A stretch of DNA of 64,000 nucleotides, from assembly GCF_029910095.1 (NCBI RefSeq), contig NZ_CP094526.1:5766001-5830000 (forward strand). Direction: 5' to 3'. A program made the position numbers and the translations under genes. This document shows, one piece after another, positions 8,236-17,385 of the stretch (position 1 is its first letter; the number at the start of each line of letters is the position of its first letter). The notes under the pieces were generated by a model. It did no database searches. It worked only from the letters and a program-made list of their open reading frames with translations, and had not been told where the DNA came from. This stretch comes from Bradyrhizobium sp. ISRA464 (GTDB taxonomy: Bacteria; Pseudomonadota; Alphaproteobacteria; Rhizobiales; Xanthobacteraceae).

Positions 8236-9690
8236 TTAGACGCGCGCCGCCCGCTTGCCGGTCAGGCAATTGGTCATGATCCGGACCGCGGCGCCGATCT
8301 CGTTCTCGCGCCAGGCGGCGAAGCCGAGCAGCAGGCCAAAGTCGCGCGGCCGCTCCAGCGCAAGGCTCGACAGCGCGCGCACCTCGACGCCAGCTGCGAC
8401 CAGCCGCGTCACGGCTTCGCCATCCGTCGCGCCGTCCTTGAAGCGGGCGATCAGCTGCATGCCGCCCGGCGGGACCTCCGCCGCAAGGACGTCCCCAAGC
8501 TGCCGCGCGAGCGCCGCGGCAAGATGATCCCGCCGTGACCGGTAGATGCGCCGCATGCGCCTGACATGCGCCAGGAAATGCCCGTCAGCCATGAAATCGG
8601 ACAGCGCCTCCTGGACCTGCACGGACGCGATCAGCCCGAGATGCCGCTGCGCGATCTCCATCGTCGTCGCGAGCGCAGGCGGCACGACGAGATAGCCGAT
8701 GCGAATATCCGCGGTCATCGCCTTGGCGAAGGTGCCGACATAGAGCACGCGCCGTTCCCGATCGAGCCCCTGCAATGCCGGCATCGGCCGGCTGTCATAG
8801 TGAAACTCGCCGTCGTAATCGTCCTCGACGATCCAGCTCTTGCCGGGCGCAGCAGCCGCCAGCAGCTCGGTGCGGCGCGCGACCGGCATCACCCGCCCGG
8901 TCGGATGCTGATGCGACGGCGTTGTGAAGATCAGCTTGGGCGCCCTTGCCCCGCGCCTGCGCGTCATGCCCCATTCATCCAGCCTGATGCCGACGACCTC
9001 GGCCCCGGTCGCCCGGAACGCCGCCGCGGCGCCGGGATATCCGGGGTCCTCGGTCCAGACCATATCGCCCGGCACGATCGCGGTCGCAGCAATCAGCGTC
9101 AGCGCTGCCTGCGCCGTCGGCAGGATCAGGATCTGGTCCGCCTCGGCGCGCACGCCTCTGTTGACCTCGAGGTAGTCGCGCAATGCTTCCCGCAGGCTTG
9201 GCCGGTTGATGACCGTCTGCTCGTTGAAGCGGCGGCGTAGCGCGCTGCGGCGCAGGCAGCGCGCCCAGATCTCGTGCGGAAACTCGCGCGCGTCCGCGAG
9301 CCCGGGTCGAAGCGGCCGGAAGGCGGCCTGATACGACAGCGGCCATTCGACATCCTTGAGCCGTGACGCCCAGGGCGACAGAAGCGGCTTGCGGGCCGCA
9401 TCGCGCTTCGGCTCCGGCGCGGCCTTGGCAAACCGATCCTCGATATCGCTGGTCACGACCGGCCGGCGCCGCGCGGCGACATGCAGATATCCCTCGGCCG
9501 CGAGTTGCTCATAGGCATGCGTCACCGTGTTGCGCGACACGTCCAGCTCGGCCGCGAGCTGCCGGCTCGACGGCAGCGCCGCGCCGCTCCTGACGCGCCC
9601 GCTCGAAATCAGCGCGCGAAGCTGATGCGTCAGCTGTGCCACCAGCCCGGCATCGTCCGACCGTTGCAGCGTGACCAGTTCGGCGAGGAT
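8236..9690 (-). CDS. MocR-type GntR/aminotransferase transcriptional regulator
   Basis: A 484-residue MocR/PdxR-like regulator. The N-terminal winged helix (about 10-75) contains SSRQLAAELDVSRNTVTHAYE. The rest is a fold-type I aminotransferase domain with the PLP lysine at about residue 323 in TFAKAMTADIRIGYL. Such proteins sense PLP-linked ligands and bind direct repeats. The TTG at 9690 is chosen because AGGAG sits 5 bases upstream; a TTG at 9714 is the longest alternative. It is divergent from the EamA transporter, with repeated ATCTGGCTC boxes in the gap, so it probably controls that gene and itself. Confidence 0.88.
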   Translation of the reverse strand: MLAELVTLQRSDDAGLVAQLTHQLRALISSGRVRSGAALPSSRQLAAELDVSRNTVTHAYEQLAAEGYLHVAARRRPVVTSDIEDRFAKAAPEPKRDAARKPLLSPWASRLKDVEWPLSYQAAFRPLRPGLADAREFPHEIWARCLRRSALRRRFNEQTVINRPSLREALRDYLEVNRGVRAEADQILILPTAQAALTLIAATAIVPGDMVWTEDPGYPGAAAAFRATGAEVVGIRLDEWGMTRRRGARAPKLIFTTPSHQHPTGRVMPVARRTELLAAAAPGKSWIVEDDYDGEFHYDSRPMPALQGLDRERRVLYVGTFAKAMTADIRIGYLVVPPALATTMEIAQRHLGLIASVQVQEALSDFMADGHFLAHVRRMRRIYRSRRDHLAAALARQLGDVLAAEVPPGGMQLIARFKDGATDGEAVTRLVAAGVEVRALSSLALERPRDFGLLLGFAAWRENEIGAAVRIMTNCLTGKRAARV

Positions 9691-9692
9691 CA

Positions 9693-9741
9693 ATCTGGCT
9701 CCTATAATCTTCAATATCTGGCTCTTTCGAGAGAGCCAGAT
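9693..9741. promoter_or_regulatory. Putative MocR operator: ATCTGGCTC repeats
   Basis: ATCTGGCTC occurs at 9693-9701 and 9716-9724 as direct repeats 23 bp apart. An inverted copy GAGCCAGAT is at 9733-9741. The last two form a perfect 10-bp stem ATCTGGCTCT/AGAGCCAGAT (9716-9725, 9732-9741). A TATAAT at 9703-9708 lies between boxes. MocR regulators such as GabR recognise direct repeats. Box 1 overlaps the regulator's ribosome site, consistent with autoregulation. Confidence 0.6.
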
Positions 9742-9782
9742 CGATCCTATTCACGACGTCTCTCTCCCGCAAGGACGCTGCC

Positions 9783-10682
9783 GTGAACCAATCACTCTCA
9801 CCTGCCAAAGCCGCTGCCCTGTTCGTGGTCGTGGTGCTGGGCTGGGGCATCAACTGGTCGGTAACCAAATCGCTTGTAGTGGAAATCCCGCCGCTGTGGA
9901 CCGCAGCAATCCGGAGCTGGATCGCGCTGATCGGCCTGCTCGCGATCCTGCGCGCGACCGGAAACCTGATCATTCCCAGGATGGCCGATGTCCCGGTCGT
10001 GCTGAGCGTCGCGCTCCTGCACATGACGCTGTTCTCGACACTGGCCGCCGCTGGCTTGCGTTATCTGCCGGCGAGCAAGGGGGTCGTGCTTGGCTACACC
10101 ACCCCGCTGTGGGTCGCGCTCGCGGCCAGCGTCGCCGGGACCGAGCGGCTCGGCATGCTCAAGCTCGTCGGCGTCGCGGCGGGCCTGCTCGGCCTCTGCG
10201 TGATCCTCAATCCCGCATCGCTCGACTGGGGCAATCTGCACGTCATTGTCGGCGCCGGCATGATCATCCTCGCCGCGATCTGCTGGGCCGCGAACATCAT
10301 CTACATCCGGTCGCATCGCTGGATCGCGACGCCGCTTCAGCTCCTGCTGTGGCAGGTCCTGGTTGCCACCGTCGTGCTGAGCACGATGGCGCTGGCGACG
10401 GAGGGCGTTCCCCGCGTGACCTGGTCGCCGCATCTCGCGCTGCTGTTCCTCTATTCCGGTTTCATCGGCACCGCGCTGGCCTACTGGGCGATGTCGATGG
10501 TCAACAAGAGCCTGCCAGCGCTGACGACATCGCTGGGCACGACCGCGACGCCGATCATCGGCATCGTCAGCGCAGCGCTCCTGCTCGGCGAACCCGTCGA
10601 TCTCTCGCTGGCGCTTGCCGCGGCCCTGATCGTCGGCGGGATCGCCCTGAGCACGCTTGCGGACGCGCCGTCGCGCGCATGA
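9783..10682 (+). CDS. EamA/DMT-family transporter
   Basis: A 299-residue membrane protein with ten predicted transmembrane segments in two EamA repeats (about 5-140 and 150-290). The first repeat opens with VVVLGWGINWSVTKSLV and the second ends with LLLGEPVDLSLALAAALIVGGI, both typical of the drug/metabolite exporter family. Start is a GTG after CAAGGACGCTGCC. Many EamA exporters paired with MocR regulators handle amino acids or vitamin B6-like compounds; that link is inference from position. Confidence 0.87.
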   Translation: MNQSLSPAKAAALFVVVVLGWGINWSVTKSLVVEIPPLWTAAIRSWIALIGLLAILRATGNLIIPRMADVPVVLSVALLHMTLFSTLAAAGLRYLPASKGVVLGYTTPLWVALAASVAGTERLGMLKLVGVAAGLLGLCVILNPASLDWGNLHVIVGAGMIILAAICWAANIIYIRSHRWIATPLQLLLWQVLVATVVLSTMALATEGVPRVTWSPHLALLFLYSGFIGTALAYWAMSMVNKSLPALTTSLGTTATPIIGIVSAALLLGEPVDLSLALAAALIVGGIALSTLADAPSRA

Positions 10683-10684
10683 GG

Positions 10685-11740
10685 TCAGGCTGTTGCCAGC
10701 GGCCTCACCCGCAGCGCGCCGCGCAGGCCAGCGCCGGTGCCGAGCAGGATGCCGGCGATCGCGACGAGGGACGACAGCGACAGAGTCGACAGTCCGGTCA
10801 GTCCCTGCCCGACCGAGCAGCCGAATGCCATCACACCGCCTGTCCCCATCAGTGCCGCGCCGCAGGCCGAACGCAGCATGTGCATCGGCGATTGATAGCC
10901 CTCGAGTTGGAATCGCCCGGTGACGAGCGCCGTAAGGAGGCTACCCGCGAACACGCCGAACACAGTGACAATGCCGAAATTGAGCGTCGAGCCGGTCGAC
11001 AGCATCACATATTGCAGGGCATCCGCGATCGGTGCGATGAAGGTGAGCGAGGTCACCGGCGTCGGGTTGAAGTCATCGGCGCCGAGATGGCCGGTGGCGT
11101 ACCAGCCGGCGGCAACAAGCCCGCCGACGATCAGGCCGGCAACGATCTGGCCGAAGGATCTCCTGAACGGCGCGTGCGCGAATGCGAAGATGATCAGCGC
11201 GGCGGCAAGCACCGAGGCCGCAATCATCCGCGCTTGCGGAGCCGCGAGGCCGAGGCTTGTGAGCACCGCTGGCACCGAATTGGTCGCGACCGTTATCTGT
11301 GATGCCTGCACCATCGCGATGCGCGCCGGCGCGATCAGGCCCTTCAGCGTGATCTCGGCGAAGATACCGAGCACGATCACGACCAAAAAGGAACGGAGAT
11401 TGCCGCGGCCGAGCAGCACCAGCGCGCGCGAACCGCAGCCGTTCGACAGCACCATGCCGTAGCCAAACAGCAGACCGCCAACGAACATCACCGGCGCGGA
11501 AAAGGAGGGCTGCAGGTAGATCGATTTGCCGAGATCGACGAGGCCCGCGGTCACAAGCAGCTGCGAGGCCGCAATCGCGACGCCCATCGCCAGCGCGTAG
11601 GTGCGGACCAGCCGCCCGTCGCCTTGCGCCCACCAGCCGCGCAGGCTGCTCATCATGCAGAAGCCGCTGACGAGTCCGACCGAGCCGTAGATCAAGCCGA
11701 TGATCAGGGCAGAGAGAATGACGATGGTGGTGGGGTCCAT
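10685..11740 (-). CDS. YeeE/YedE-family sulfur-compound transporter
   Basis: A 351-residue membrane protein with two repeats of the YeeE/YedE (DUF395) domain and about nine hydrophobic segments. Each repeat carries the conserved cysteine region: SNGCGSRALVLLGRGNLRS in the first and AFGCSVGQGLTGLSTLS in the second. TsuA (YeeE) relatives take up thiosulfate, relaying it along such cysteines. It is convergent with the EamA gene and leads into nothing obvious; the upstream gene on the same strand ends 22 bases away, so shared transcription with the quinone oxidoreductase is possible. Confidence 0.83.
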   Translation of the reverse strand: MDPTTIVILSALIIGLIYGSVGLVSGFCMMSSLRGWWAQGDGRLVRTYALAMGVAIAASQLLVTAGLVDLGKSIYLQPSFSAPVMFVGGLLFGYGMVLSNGCGSRALVLLGRGNLRSFLVVIVLGIFAEITLKGLIAPARIAMVQASQITVATNSVPAVLTSLGLAAPQARMIAASVLAAALIIFAFAHAPFRRSFGQIVAGLIVGGLVAAGWYATGHLGADDFNPTPVTSLTFIAPIADALQYVMLSTGSTLNFGIVTVFGVFAGSLLTALVTGRFQLEGYQSPMHMLRSACGAALMGTGGVMAFGCSVGQGLTGLSTLSLSSLVAIAGILLGTGAGLRGALRVRPLATA

Positions 11741-11762
11741 GCGCGTTCTTCCTATTCCGTCG

Positions 11763-12776
11763 TCACGGCCGCAGGATCACGCGGTCGCGCGACGAGCCGG
11801 CGACCGCGACGAACGCCGCTCTCGCCTGCTCCAGCGGATAGACCGCGCTCGGCTCGATCGGGAACGGCTTCAGATGTCCGCTGGCGAAACCCGGTGCGAG
11901 CTCGCGCAGCACCGCCCCGGTCGCAACCGACGACAGCGCAAGCGTATCGATGCCGACATAGGTGTGCTGGCCGCGATAGAATTCGAGGATGTTGAACTGA
12001 ACGATGCGGTCGACCGCCGCGATCAGGATCTGGCGGCCGCGCAGCGCCAGCGATTTGTGCGCCGCCTGGAAATAGGGATCGCCGACCGTGTTGTACACGA
12101 TGTCGGCGCCCTTGCCGCCGGTCAGCTCACGCACCCGCGCCGCGACATCGATTGTGGAGGCATCGATCACCTCAACCGGCCAATTGGTGTGGCCGGCATA
12201 GGGCTCGCTCTTGCGCACGACGCCGATCACGCGCGCGCCGTGCCAGCTCGCGATCTGCACCGCCGCCTGGCCGACCTTGCCGTTGACGCCCATGACGAGC
12301 ACGGTTTCGCCCTTCTGCGGCAGCCCAGCGCGGCGCAAGCCTTCCATTGCGGTGACAAAAGGCACCCCGATCCCAGCCGCCTCCTCCCAGGAGATGCCGG
12401 CCGGCTTCTCCACGACCGCATCGGCCTCGACCACCAGGTGCGTGGCATGGGTGCCGTCGCGGCGGATCCCGAGGTCGCCGGACGAGCCGAACACCTCGCG
12501 CCCGATCCAGCCGGAGGGTCCGTCGATCACGACGCCGGCGTAGTCGCGCCCCGAGGTGCGCGGGAACACGGCATAGGGCATCAGCCCGGTGGCCGCCTTG
12601 ACGTCGGACGGATTGACCGCGGCCGCCTTCACCTCGATCAGGACGTCGGCGGCGCCGCGCGACAGCGCGTGCGTCTCGACCACCGGCGCAACCGCCGCCG
12701 CGTTCTCCGCCTTGGCCAGAAGCCGGACGCAGCGTGCGTCGGCCGAGAGGGCGTCAGGCTGAGGGGAAACCGGCAT
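11763..12776 (-). CDS. MDR-family zinc-less alcohol dehydrogenase / quinone oxidoreductase
   Basis: A 337-residue medium-chain reductase. The GroES-like half contains EVKAAAVNPSDVKAATG and the Rossmann half has VLVMGVNGKVGQAAVQIA with an NADPH-type glycine pattern. The catalytic-zinc residues of classical alcohol dehydrogenases are absent, pointing to the quinone oxidoreductase branch. It starts 33 bases past paaK on the same strand, so it may be the last gene of the paa transcript. A role in phenylacetate metabolism is not established. Confidence 0.83.
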   Translation of the reverse strand: MPVSPQPDALSADARCVRLLAKAENAAAVAPVVETHALSRGAADVLIEVKAAAVNPSDVKAATGLMPYAVFPRTSGRDYAGVVIDGPSGWIGREVFGSSGDLGIRRDGTHATHLVVEADAVVEKPAGISWEEAAGIGVPFVTAMEGLRRAGLPQKGETVLVMGVNGKVGQAAVQIASWHGARVIGVVRKSEPYAGHTNWPVEVIDASTIDVAARVRELTGGKGADIVYNTVGDPYFQAAHKSLALRGRQILIAAVDRIVQFNILEFYRGQHTYVGIDTLALSSVATGAVLRELAPGFASGHLKPFPIEPSAVYPLEQARAAFVAVAGSSRDRVILRP

Positions 12777-12809
12777 TGAGGGCAGTCCTGCTTAATTTCA
12801 GAGCAGGAG

Positions 12810-14141
12810 TTACCCCTTCGGCCGCTTGTCGTAAACACGTTTTGCCTTGCCGAGCGACCGTTCCAGGGTCTCGGGGGCGACGGCGCGGACGTGGGCGGTG
12901 ATGCCGATCGTGTTCTTGATGAAAGCCGCGACCTTGTCGGCATGGACGACGAGGCCGGCGCCGTCCCAGCTGTCCGGGCGAGCCTCGGCGAGCACCGTCA
13001 TCTCGTCCATCCGGCCCTCGCGGGTCAGTTCGATGATGAAATGGCCGCCGCACCAGTCGGTCGCCAACAGGATTTCCTCGATCTGGGTCGGGAACACGTT
13101 GACGCCACGCAGGATGATCATGTCGTCGGAACGACCGGTCACCTTCTCCATGCGGCGCATGCCGGGTCGGGCCGTGCCGGGCAGCAAGCGCGTCAGGTCC
13201 CGCGTGCGGTAGCGGATGATCGGAAAGCCTTCCTTGGTCAGCGAGGTGAACACCAGTTCGCCCTTCTCGCCATCGGGGAGCACCGTGCCGGTCGCGGGGT
13301 CGATCACCTCAGGATAGAAGTGATCTTCCCAGATGTGCAGGCCGTCCTTGGTCTCCACGCATTCCTGCGCAACGCCGGGTCCGATCACCTCGGACAGCCC
13401 GTAGATATCGGTGGCGTCCATGTTGAAGGCTTGCTCGATCTCGGCACGCATCGCATTGGTCCAGGGCTCGGCGCCGAAGATACCGAACTTCAGCGACGAT
13501 CTGCGCGGATCGAGCCCCTGCCTCTTGAACTCGTCGAGGATCGCCAGCATGTAGCTCGGCGTCACCGTGATGATGTCGGGCCTGAAATCGTTGATGAGCT
13601 GCACCTGCCGCTCGGTCATACCGCCGGAAATCGGGATCACCGTGCAACCAAGCCGCTCAGCCCCGTAATGCGCACCGAGGCCGCCGGTGAACAGGCCGTA
13701 GCCATAGGCGTTGTGCATCAGCATGCCGGTGCGGCCGCCGGCAGCGCGGATCGAGCGCGCCATCACCTCCGACCAGATGTCGATGTCGCTCCTGGTGTAG
13801 CCGACCACGATCGGCTTGCCGGTCGTGCCGGAGGAGGCATGGACCCGCACCAGTTTCTCGCGCGGCACGGCGAACATGTTGAAGGGATAGTTGTCGCGCA
13901 GATCCGTCTTCACCGTGAACGGAAATTTCGCAAGATCGGAGAGCTGCCTGAAATCGGACGGATGCACGCCGGCCGCATCGAACGTCTTCTTGTAGTGCGC
14001 GACATTGTCATAGGCGTGCTTGAGCGACCAGGCGAGCCGTCTGGTCTGCAGCGCCATGATCTCATCCCGCGAGGCGCGCTCGGCCTCATCGAGCTCCGGG
14101 CGATAACCGCTCTCCTTGACCTTCAGCTTTGCCGTTGCCAT
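12810..14141 (-). CDS. paaK: Phenylacetate-CoA ligase PaaK
   Basis: A 443-residue AMP-forming ligase converting phenylacetate, CoA and ATP to phenylacetyl-CoA, the first step of the pathway. Seen are the ATP/AMP loop VHASSGTTGKPIVVGYT, the acceptor region YGLSEVIGPGVAQEC and the C-terminal AMP-binding extension with GVNVFPTQIEE. Length fits PaaK. The ATG at 14141 is chosen over one at 14195 because the latter overlaps paaI and adds a non-family peptide; the sequence before it carries GGGGAAATGCG. It sits at the end of the paa gene run. Confidence 0.95.
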   Translation of the reverse strand: MATAKLKVKESGYRPELDEAERASRDEIMALQTRRLAWSLKHAYDNVAHYKKTFDAAGVHPSDFRQLSDLAKFPFTVKTDLRDNYPFNMFAVPREKLVRVHASSGTTGKPIVVGYTRSDIDIWSEVMARSIRAAGGRTGMLMHNAYGYGLFTGGLGAHYGAERLGCTVIPISGGMTERQVQLINDFRPDIITVTPSYMLAILDEFKRQGLDPRRSSLKFGIFGAEPWTNAMRAEIEQAFNMDATDIYGLSEVIGPGVAQECVETKDGLHIWEDHFYPEVIDPATGTVLPDGEKGELVFTSLTKEGFPIIRYRTRDLTRLLPGTARPGMRRMEKVTGRSDDMIILRGVNVFPTQIEEILLATDWCGGHFIIELTREGRMDEMTVLAEARPDSWDGAGLVVHADKVAAFIKNTIGITAHVRAVAPETLERSLGKAKRVYDKRPKG

Positions 14142-14164
14142 CGCATTTCCCCTGAGATCGATCG

Positions 14165-14647
14165 TTATGTCTTGCTGTCTGTCTCCGGCAGCCACGTGCC
14201 TGGTATCACGCGTGAATGGCCGCGAAATTCGGCGATCACGGTGTCAGCAGTGGTGACGCGCACATCGTAGATTCCGGAACGGCCGCTGCGCGAGATCTCG
14301 CGCGCGGTCGCGACCAGGCGGTCGCCGAGCTTGCCGGGCCGGATGAAGGTGATGTTGCCCTGCGCCGCCACAACGCGCTCATTGTGGCTGTTGCAGGCAA
14401 AGGCGAAGGCGGAATCGGCGAGCGTGAAGATGTAACCGCCGTGGCAGATACGCTGGCCGTTGACCATATGCGGCTGCACCGTCATCGCCATCACCGCGAG
14501 CCCCGGCTTGATCTCAACGATCTCCATGCCGAGCTCCTTGCTGGCGTCGTCCTCCTTCCACATCGCCTCCGCGCAGGCGCGGGCGATGTCTTCGGGCGAT
14601 AGCGTGGCCTTGACGTTCACATCGAACTCCCTGTCAGTCGGGCTCAT
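14165..14647 (-). CDS. paaI: Hydroxyphenylacetyl-CoA thioesterase PaaI
   Basis: A 160-residue hotdog-fold thioesterase. The HMVNGQRICHGGYIFTLADS segment (His-Gly-Gly and following Asp) carries the conserved active-site residues of the PaaI group. In the pathway it hydrolyses ring-hydroxylated or dead-end phenylacetyl-CoA derivatives, rescuing CoA. It lies between paaE and paaK; 112 bases separate it from paaE and 23 from paaK. Confidence 0.93.
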   Translation of the reverse strand: MSPTDREFDVNVKATLSPEDIARACAEAMWKEDDASKELGMEIVEIKPGLAVMAMTVQPHMVNGQRICHGGYIFTLADSAFAFACNSHNERVVAAQGNITFIRPGKLGDRLVATAREISRSGRSGIYDVRVTTADTVIAEFRGHSRVIPGTWLPETDSKT

Positions 14648-14759
14648 TGCAACGAGCCTCTTGTCAGCTTCAGTCTTCTGCGCAACGCCGACGACGTCAA
14701 CGCTACTTCCGTCACTCCGTGATCGTGGCCAGCACCAACCCCGGATCGACGATCAAAAG

Positions 14760-15842
14760 TCACACGTGATCGTAATCGACCACGACCTTCTCGGAGCACG
14801 GCTTGGCCTGGCAGGTCAGGATGAAGCCCGCCTTCAGCTCCCAAGGCTCCAGCGAATAGTTCAAATCCATCGCAGCATCGCCTTCGACCAGCTTGGCACG
14901 GCAGGTCGAGCACATGCCGCCCTTGCAGGCGAACGGCAGGTCCATGCCGGCCCGCAGTGCGGCATCCAGGATCGACTCGCCGTCGGCCACCGGCACCTCG
15001 CGGCGCTTGCCGTCGATGATCAGGCTGGCTACCGCCTTCGGCGGCGCGCCGACCGAAACAACGGTCTTCGGCCGCGGCTTGCCGCCGAACTCCGAGACGA
15101 AGCGCTCGACATGAACGCGCTCGTCGGCGATCCCGATGTCGCGGCAGGCCGCCTCGATCGTGTCGCTCATCCCGGCCGGGCCGCAGATGAAGACATGATC
15201 GATACTTTCGGCGGGGACCAGCGAGCGCAGCAGCACCCTCACCTTCTCGCCGTCGAGCCGTCCATGCAGGATCGGAATGTCCTGCTCCTCGCCCGAGATG
15301 ACGTGGAACACCGACAGCCGCTGCATGAAGCGGTCCTTCAATTCCTCCAGCGCCTCGCGGAACAGCATGCCCTCGGTCGAGCGGTTGCCGTAGAACAGGA
15401 AGAAACGGCTCTCAGGCTCGCACGCCAGCACGCCCTTGATGATCGAGAGGATCGGCGTGATGCCGCTGCCGGCGGCAAAGCCGGCATAGATCCGCGCCTG
15501 CTCCGGCGCATGCGCGATGCCGAAGCGCCCGGTCGGCGTCATCACATCGAGCACGTCGCCGGCCTTCAATTCATCCGCCGCCCAGCTCGAGAATGCGCCG
15601 CCATCGACCTTCTTCACCGCGATGCGCAGCTCGCCGTCGTCAGGCCCGGAGCAGATCGAATAGGAGCGGCGGATCTCCTCGCCGTCCATCGTGGTGCGCA
15701 ACGTCAGGTACTGGCCGGGCATGAAGCCGTAGTCGTGCTCCAGTTCCTTCGGGATCGTGAAAGTCAGGGAGACGGCATCCGGCGCCTCACGGCGCAGATC
15801 GTGGACAGCAAGACGGTGAAACCGAGGCGTAACGGACATCAC
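14760..15842 (-). CDS. paaE: Phenylacetyl-CoA epoxidase reductase subunit PaaE
   Basis: A 360-residue reductase of the ring 1,2-phenylacetyl-CoA epoxidase. The N-terminal FAD domain shows YLTLRTTMDGEEIRRSYSIC; the NAD(P) domain has AGSGITPILSIIKGVL and FICGPAGM. The C-terminal plant-type 2Fe-2S domain has CKGGMCSTC and a last cysteine in LTCQAKP. It passes electrons from NADPH to the di-iron PaaA. It is separated from paaD by a palindromic repeat (15855-15939). Confidence 0.95.
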   Translation of the reverse strand: MMSVTPRFHRLAVHDLRREAPDAVSLTFTIPKELEHDYGFMPGQYLTLRTTMDGEEIRRSYSICSGPDDGELRIAVKKVDGGAFSSWAADELKAGDVLDVMTPTGRFGIAHAPEQARIYAGFAAGSGITPILSIIKGVLACEPESRFFLFYGNRSTEGMLFREALEELKDRFMQRLSVFHVISGEEQDIPILHGRLDGEKVRVLLRSLVPAESIDHVFICGPAGMSDTIEAACRDIGIADERVHVERFVSEFGGKPRPKTVVSVGAPPKAVASLIIDGKRREVPVADGESILDAALRAGMDLPFACKGGMCSTCRAKLVEGDAAMDLNYSLEPWELKAGFILTCQAKPCSEKVVVDYDHV

Positions 15843-15854
15843 CTATCTCCCACC

Positions 15855-15939
15855 GCCATTGCGAGGAGCGACGCGACGAAGCAATCCATGGTTCCGCGGA
15901 CACGGATAGATGGATTGCTTCGCTTCGCTCGCAATGACG
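15855..15939. repeat. Palindromic repeat, family 1, copy 2
   Basis: GCCATTGCGAGGAGCGACG opens and CGCTCGCAATGAC closes an imperfect hairpin with inner arms GAAGCAATCCAT and ATGGATTGCTTC. It sits in the paaD-paaE gap within an operon, where such elements can stabilise upstream mRNA or act as attenuators; the effect here is unknown. Confidence 0.85.
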
Positions 15940-15969
15940 ACATAGTCTCGTCGACTAAGCACGACATGG

Positions 15970-16473
15970 TCAATGACACTTGAAGTAATCGAAGGGTTCA
16001 CGGCAGCTCTTGCAACGCCACAACGCCTTGCAGGAGGTCGAACCGAATTCGGACAGCAGCTCGGTATCGGCCGAGCCGCATTGCGGACACATCACCTGCT
16101 GTTCGCCGAACAGCGCGCGGCGCGACGAGCCCGGCAGCGGCGGTGCGATGCCGTACTCCTTCAACTTGCGGCGGCCGTCCTCGCTCATCCAGTCGGTGGT
16201 CCAGGCCGGCGACAGCACGGTCCGCACCCTGGGCTCGTGAATGCCCTCGCGCTCCAGCGCAAGCTCGATCTCCAGCGCGATCATGTTCATCGCGGGGCAG
16301 CCGGAATAGGTCGGCGTGATCGCAACCTCGACGTGGCCATCGTGGACGGCGACATCACGCAGCACGCCGAGGTCGGCGATCGTCAGCACCGGGATCTCCG
16401 GGTCGACCACCTGTGCCGCCGCGGCCCAGGCGCGTTGGCGCAGGTCGGCGTCGCTGATCGCAGTCGTCACCAT
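15970..16473 (-). CDS. paaD: Phenylacetyl-CoA epoxidase assembly protein PaaD
   Basis: A 167-residue PaaD. The N-terminal MIP18/DUF59 domain contains VDPEIPVLTIADLGVLRDV and TPTYSGCPAM. The C-terminus is a zinc ribbon, CPQCGSADTELLS ending in CKSCREPFDYFKCH. It is needed for epoxidase activity, probably in metal-centre maturation. It overlaps the paaC stop by 7 bases, indicating coupled translation. Confidence 0.95.
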   Translation of the reverse strand: MVTTAISDADLRQRAWAAAAQVVDPEIPVLTIADLGVLRDVAVHDGHVEVAITPTYSGCPAMNMIALEIELALEREGIHEPRVRTVLSPAWTTDWMSEDGRRKLKEYGIAPPLPGSSRRALFGEQQVMCPQCGSADTELLSEFGSTSCKALWRCKSCREPFDYFKCH

Positions 16474-17243
16474 GTCGCCCCCGGGAAGGTTCGCTGCAAC
16501 GACTGCAGCTCGCTGAGGAGATGACCGAGATGCTCGCTGTGGCTGCCGCTGCGGCCGCCCTGCTGCATCCAGTCATTATTCGGCAGTGCCAGCGTCGCCT
16601 CGTTGACGATACCGGTCACCGTCTTCAGCCAGCGCGGCTGCAGCGTCGCCGGATCGATCGCGATGCCGGCGTCGATCAGGCCGCGCTCGCTGTCGTCGAC
16701 CGCAAACATCTCACCGGTGTAGGCCCAGAGGTCGTCGATCGCAGTCTGCGCCCGACGGTGACTCTCCTCGGTGCCATCACCGAGGCGGACGATCCATTCC
16801 GACGAATGCCGCAGGTGGTAGGCACTCTCCTTCTCCGACTTTGCGGCGATCGCGGCGAGCGTCGGATCTGATGATGCCATCATCGCGCGCCAGTAGAGAT
16901 CGGCGAACGCCGCATAGAAAAACTGCCGCACCATGGTGCGGGCAAAGTCGCCATTCGGCTGCTCCACCAGGAGAAGGTTGCGGTACTGGCGGACATCCCG
17001 CAGATACGCGAACTTGTCTTCGTCATTGTCCTTGCCTTCGACCTTGGCCGCATAGGTGTAGAGCTCGCGCGCCTGGCCGAGCAGGTCGAGGCCCATATTG
17101 GCGAGCGCCATGTCCTCTTCCAGCGCCGGCGCGTGGCCGCACCATTCGGAGAGACGGTGGCCGAGGATCAGCGCATCGTCGGCACGGCGCAGCGTGTAGA
17201 GCACCAGCGGCGTTTCGGAGACCTTGATGTTGGCGGTTGCCAT
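16467..17243 (-). CDS. paaC: Phenylacetyl-CoA epoxidase structural subunit PaaC
   Basis: A 258-residue ferritin-like protein lacking full di-iron ligands, the structural partner of PaaA. Seen are LYTLRRADDALILGHRLSEW, EEDMALANMGLDLLGQAR and LYWRAMMASSD, all family hallmarks. The ATG at 17243 gives MATANIKV; a longer frame to 17342 runs through a palindromic repeat and is rejected. It overlaps paaD and follows paaB by 142 bases that hold that repeat. Confidence 0.95.
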   Translation of the reverse strand: MATANIKVSETPLVLYTLRRADDALILGHRLSEWCGHAPALEEDMALANMGLDLLGQARELYTYAAKVEGKDNDEDKFAYLRDVRQYRNLLLVEQPNGDFARTMVRQFFYAAFADLYWRAMMASSDPTLAAIAAKSEKESAYHLRHSSEWIVRLGDGTEESHRRAQTAIDDLWAYTGEMFAVDDSERGLIDAGIAIDPATLQPRWLKTVTGIVNEATLALPNNDWMQQGGRSGSHSEHLGHLLSELQSLQRTFPGATW

Positions 17244-17278
17244 TCTACTGTTCCTACCTGCATCCACTTGCTCAGACC

Positions 17279-17379
17279 TCATCCTGAGGAGCGCCGAAGG
17301 CGCGTCTCGGAGGATGGGCCACGATCGCAATACGGGCCTCATGGCTCGAGACGCGCTTTGCGCTCCTCACCATGAGGGG
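17279..17379. repeat. Interspersed palindromic repeat, family 2, copy 2
   Basis: CTCATCCTGAGGAGCGC, GGCGCGTCTCGGAGGATG, then CTCGAGACGCGCTTTGCGC and CTCCTCACCATGAGG form nested inverted arms between paaB and paaC. It shares its words with 6685-6805. Confidence 0.75.
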
Positions 17380-17385
17380 TAAGAG

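Noticed and set aside
9671..11302. 543-codon plus-strand frame spanning two genes
   Set aside because: It runs out of frame through the EamA gene and antisense to the YeeE/YedE gene; no domain is visible.
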